Shown: piece after piece, positions 63,562 through 64,000 of the stretch
Layout: each line of letters begins with the position of its first letter
How positions within the stretch are numbered: the first letter of the stretch is position 1
Origin: Planomonospora parontospora
Lineage (GTDB): Bacteria; Actinomycetota; Actinomycetes; Streptosporangiales; Streptosporangiaceae
DNA: 64,000 nt
Direction of reading: 5' to 3'
NCBI GenBank assembly: GCA_014647935.1
Contig: BMQD01000011.1
Location: forward strand, 62,001-126,000
Made by a program: the position numbers and the translations under genes
The notes under the pieces: generated by a model
The model's database searches: none
Seen by the model: the letters and a program-made list of their open reading frames with translations, nothing else
What the model was told of the DNA's origin: nothing

Positions 63562-64000
63562 TCAGAGGAAGGTGCGGCCCTCGCCCCGGTAGGTGGGGAC
63601 CTCGTCGACGATCTCGTCGCCGTCGATGAGGTGGAGGGTGGCGAAGCGTTCGCAGAGTTCGCCGGCCTTGGCGTGGCGGAACCACACGCGGTCGCCGAGG
63701 CGGAGGTCTTCGGCGGGCTGACCGATGAGCGGGGTCTGGACTTCGCCGGCGCCTTCGCGGGGGTCGTAGCGCAGGCCGCAGGGCAGGTAGGGCTGGGGGA
63801 GCCGGTCGGGCCCGGGTGCGCCTGAGGCGGTGTAGCCGCCGCCGAGGACGGTGGCGACGCCGGGGGCGGGGCGGCGGACGACGGGCAGGGCGAAGAGCGC
63901 GGCGGGGCGGCCGGTGAAGCCGCGGTAGAAGTCGAACAGGCGCGGGTGGTAGAAGCCGGAGCCGGCGGTGAGTTCGGTGACGGCTTTCTCGCGGGTGGTG
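63562..64000 (-). CDS. Amino-acid deaminase/aldolase (D-threonine aldolase-like), truncated by window edge
   Basis: The visible C-terminal 145 residues read TELTAGSGFYHPRLFDFYRG, ALPVVRRPAPGVATVLGGGYTASG, and end FRHAKAGELCERFATLHLIDGDEIVDEVPTYRGEGRTFL. The His and Cys of FRHAKAGELC are the zinc ligands of the D-serine dehydratase-like domain fused to alanine-racemase barrels. The PLP-binding N-terminus lies outside the window. It acts on D-serine, D-threonine or related beta-hydroxy amino acids. Confidence 0.85.
   Translation of the reverse strand, partial: TTREKAVTELTAGSGFYHPRLFDFYRGFTGRPAALFALPVVRRPAPGVATVLGGGYTASGAPGPDRLPQPYLPCGLRYDPREGAGEVQTPLIGQPAEDLRLGDRVWFRHAKAGELCERFATLHLIDGDEIVDEVPTYRGEGRTFL

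Overview
The window is high-GC DNA (roughly 70 percent by eye) with strong third-position G/C bias. It carries gene families that together mark a filamentous actinomycete: NucS, a FilP/Scy-type DivIVA-domain coiled coil, the Mec-CysO-CysM cysteine route, DUF3039, DUF2017 beside ClpS, DUF3352 and an isobutyryl-CoA mutase type acyl-CoA mutase. The Streptosporangiales are my best guess, but nothing here fixes the genus. Many starts sit 6-9 nt after a TANNNT hexamer with no Shine-Dalgarno, as expected of leaderless actinobacterial transcripts.

Layout. 0-6 kb: TetR regulator (cut by the window edge), aldehyde dehydrogenase, and an ABC-2 exporter fused by overlaps to a LuxR-type two-component system. 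6-9.7 kb: nucS, then a tightly overlapping operon of membrane protein, winged-helix regulator and NatA/NatB-like ABC exporter, with a recognisable promoter and operator. 9.8-26 kb: acyl-CoA and B12 metabolism (3-hydroxybutyryl-CoA dehydrogenase, methylmalonyl-CoA epimerase, acetyl-CoA acetyltransferase, MeaB GTPase, isobutyryl-CoA mutase-like large subunit, malic enzyme), mixed with two hydrolases, a filament-like coiled coil, a MarR regulator and a repeat-bearing membrane protein. 26-36 kb: YqgE, TetR with MFS pump, DUF3039, a secreted M43 metalloprotease overlapping a second MFS gene, and a DEAH helicase behind a possible short upstream ORF. 36-41.3 kb: NAD salvage (pncB-pncA) diverging from clpS-DUF2017-mec-cysO-cysM, with a candidate cysteine attenuator before cysO. 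41.3-49.4 kb: DUF3352 protein, thioesterase, murI, MBL hydrolase, rph, rdgB and a membrane molybdopterin oxidoreductase.

49.5-55 kb is accessory: a papain-fold (Tox-PL) toxin with a YrhB/Imm35 immunity partner, an IS630 transposase remnant whose stop codon interlocks with the immunity gene's stop, an HxlR/RidA pair, MFS and CGNR genes, and an apparently truncated DUF4132-type locus. 55-60.6 kb is a MacB-like ABC module with its own histidine kinase and response regulator.

61.6-62.6 kb is the most unusual segment. It is AT-richer and holds an HNH endonuclease gene whose last codons and stop lie inside a tRNA-like gene. That gene has a class I fold but a UAG anticodon, and is followed at once by a ribbon-helix-helix protein. 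A 12-bp inverted repeat brackets the HNH promoter. I regard this HNH/tRNA/RHH unit as the best candidate for an undescribed system. Peroxiredoxin, a DUF3618 protein and a truncated amino-acid deaminase/aldolase gene end the window.
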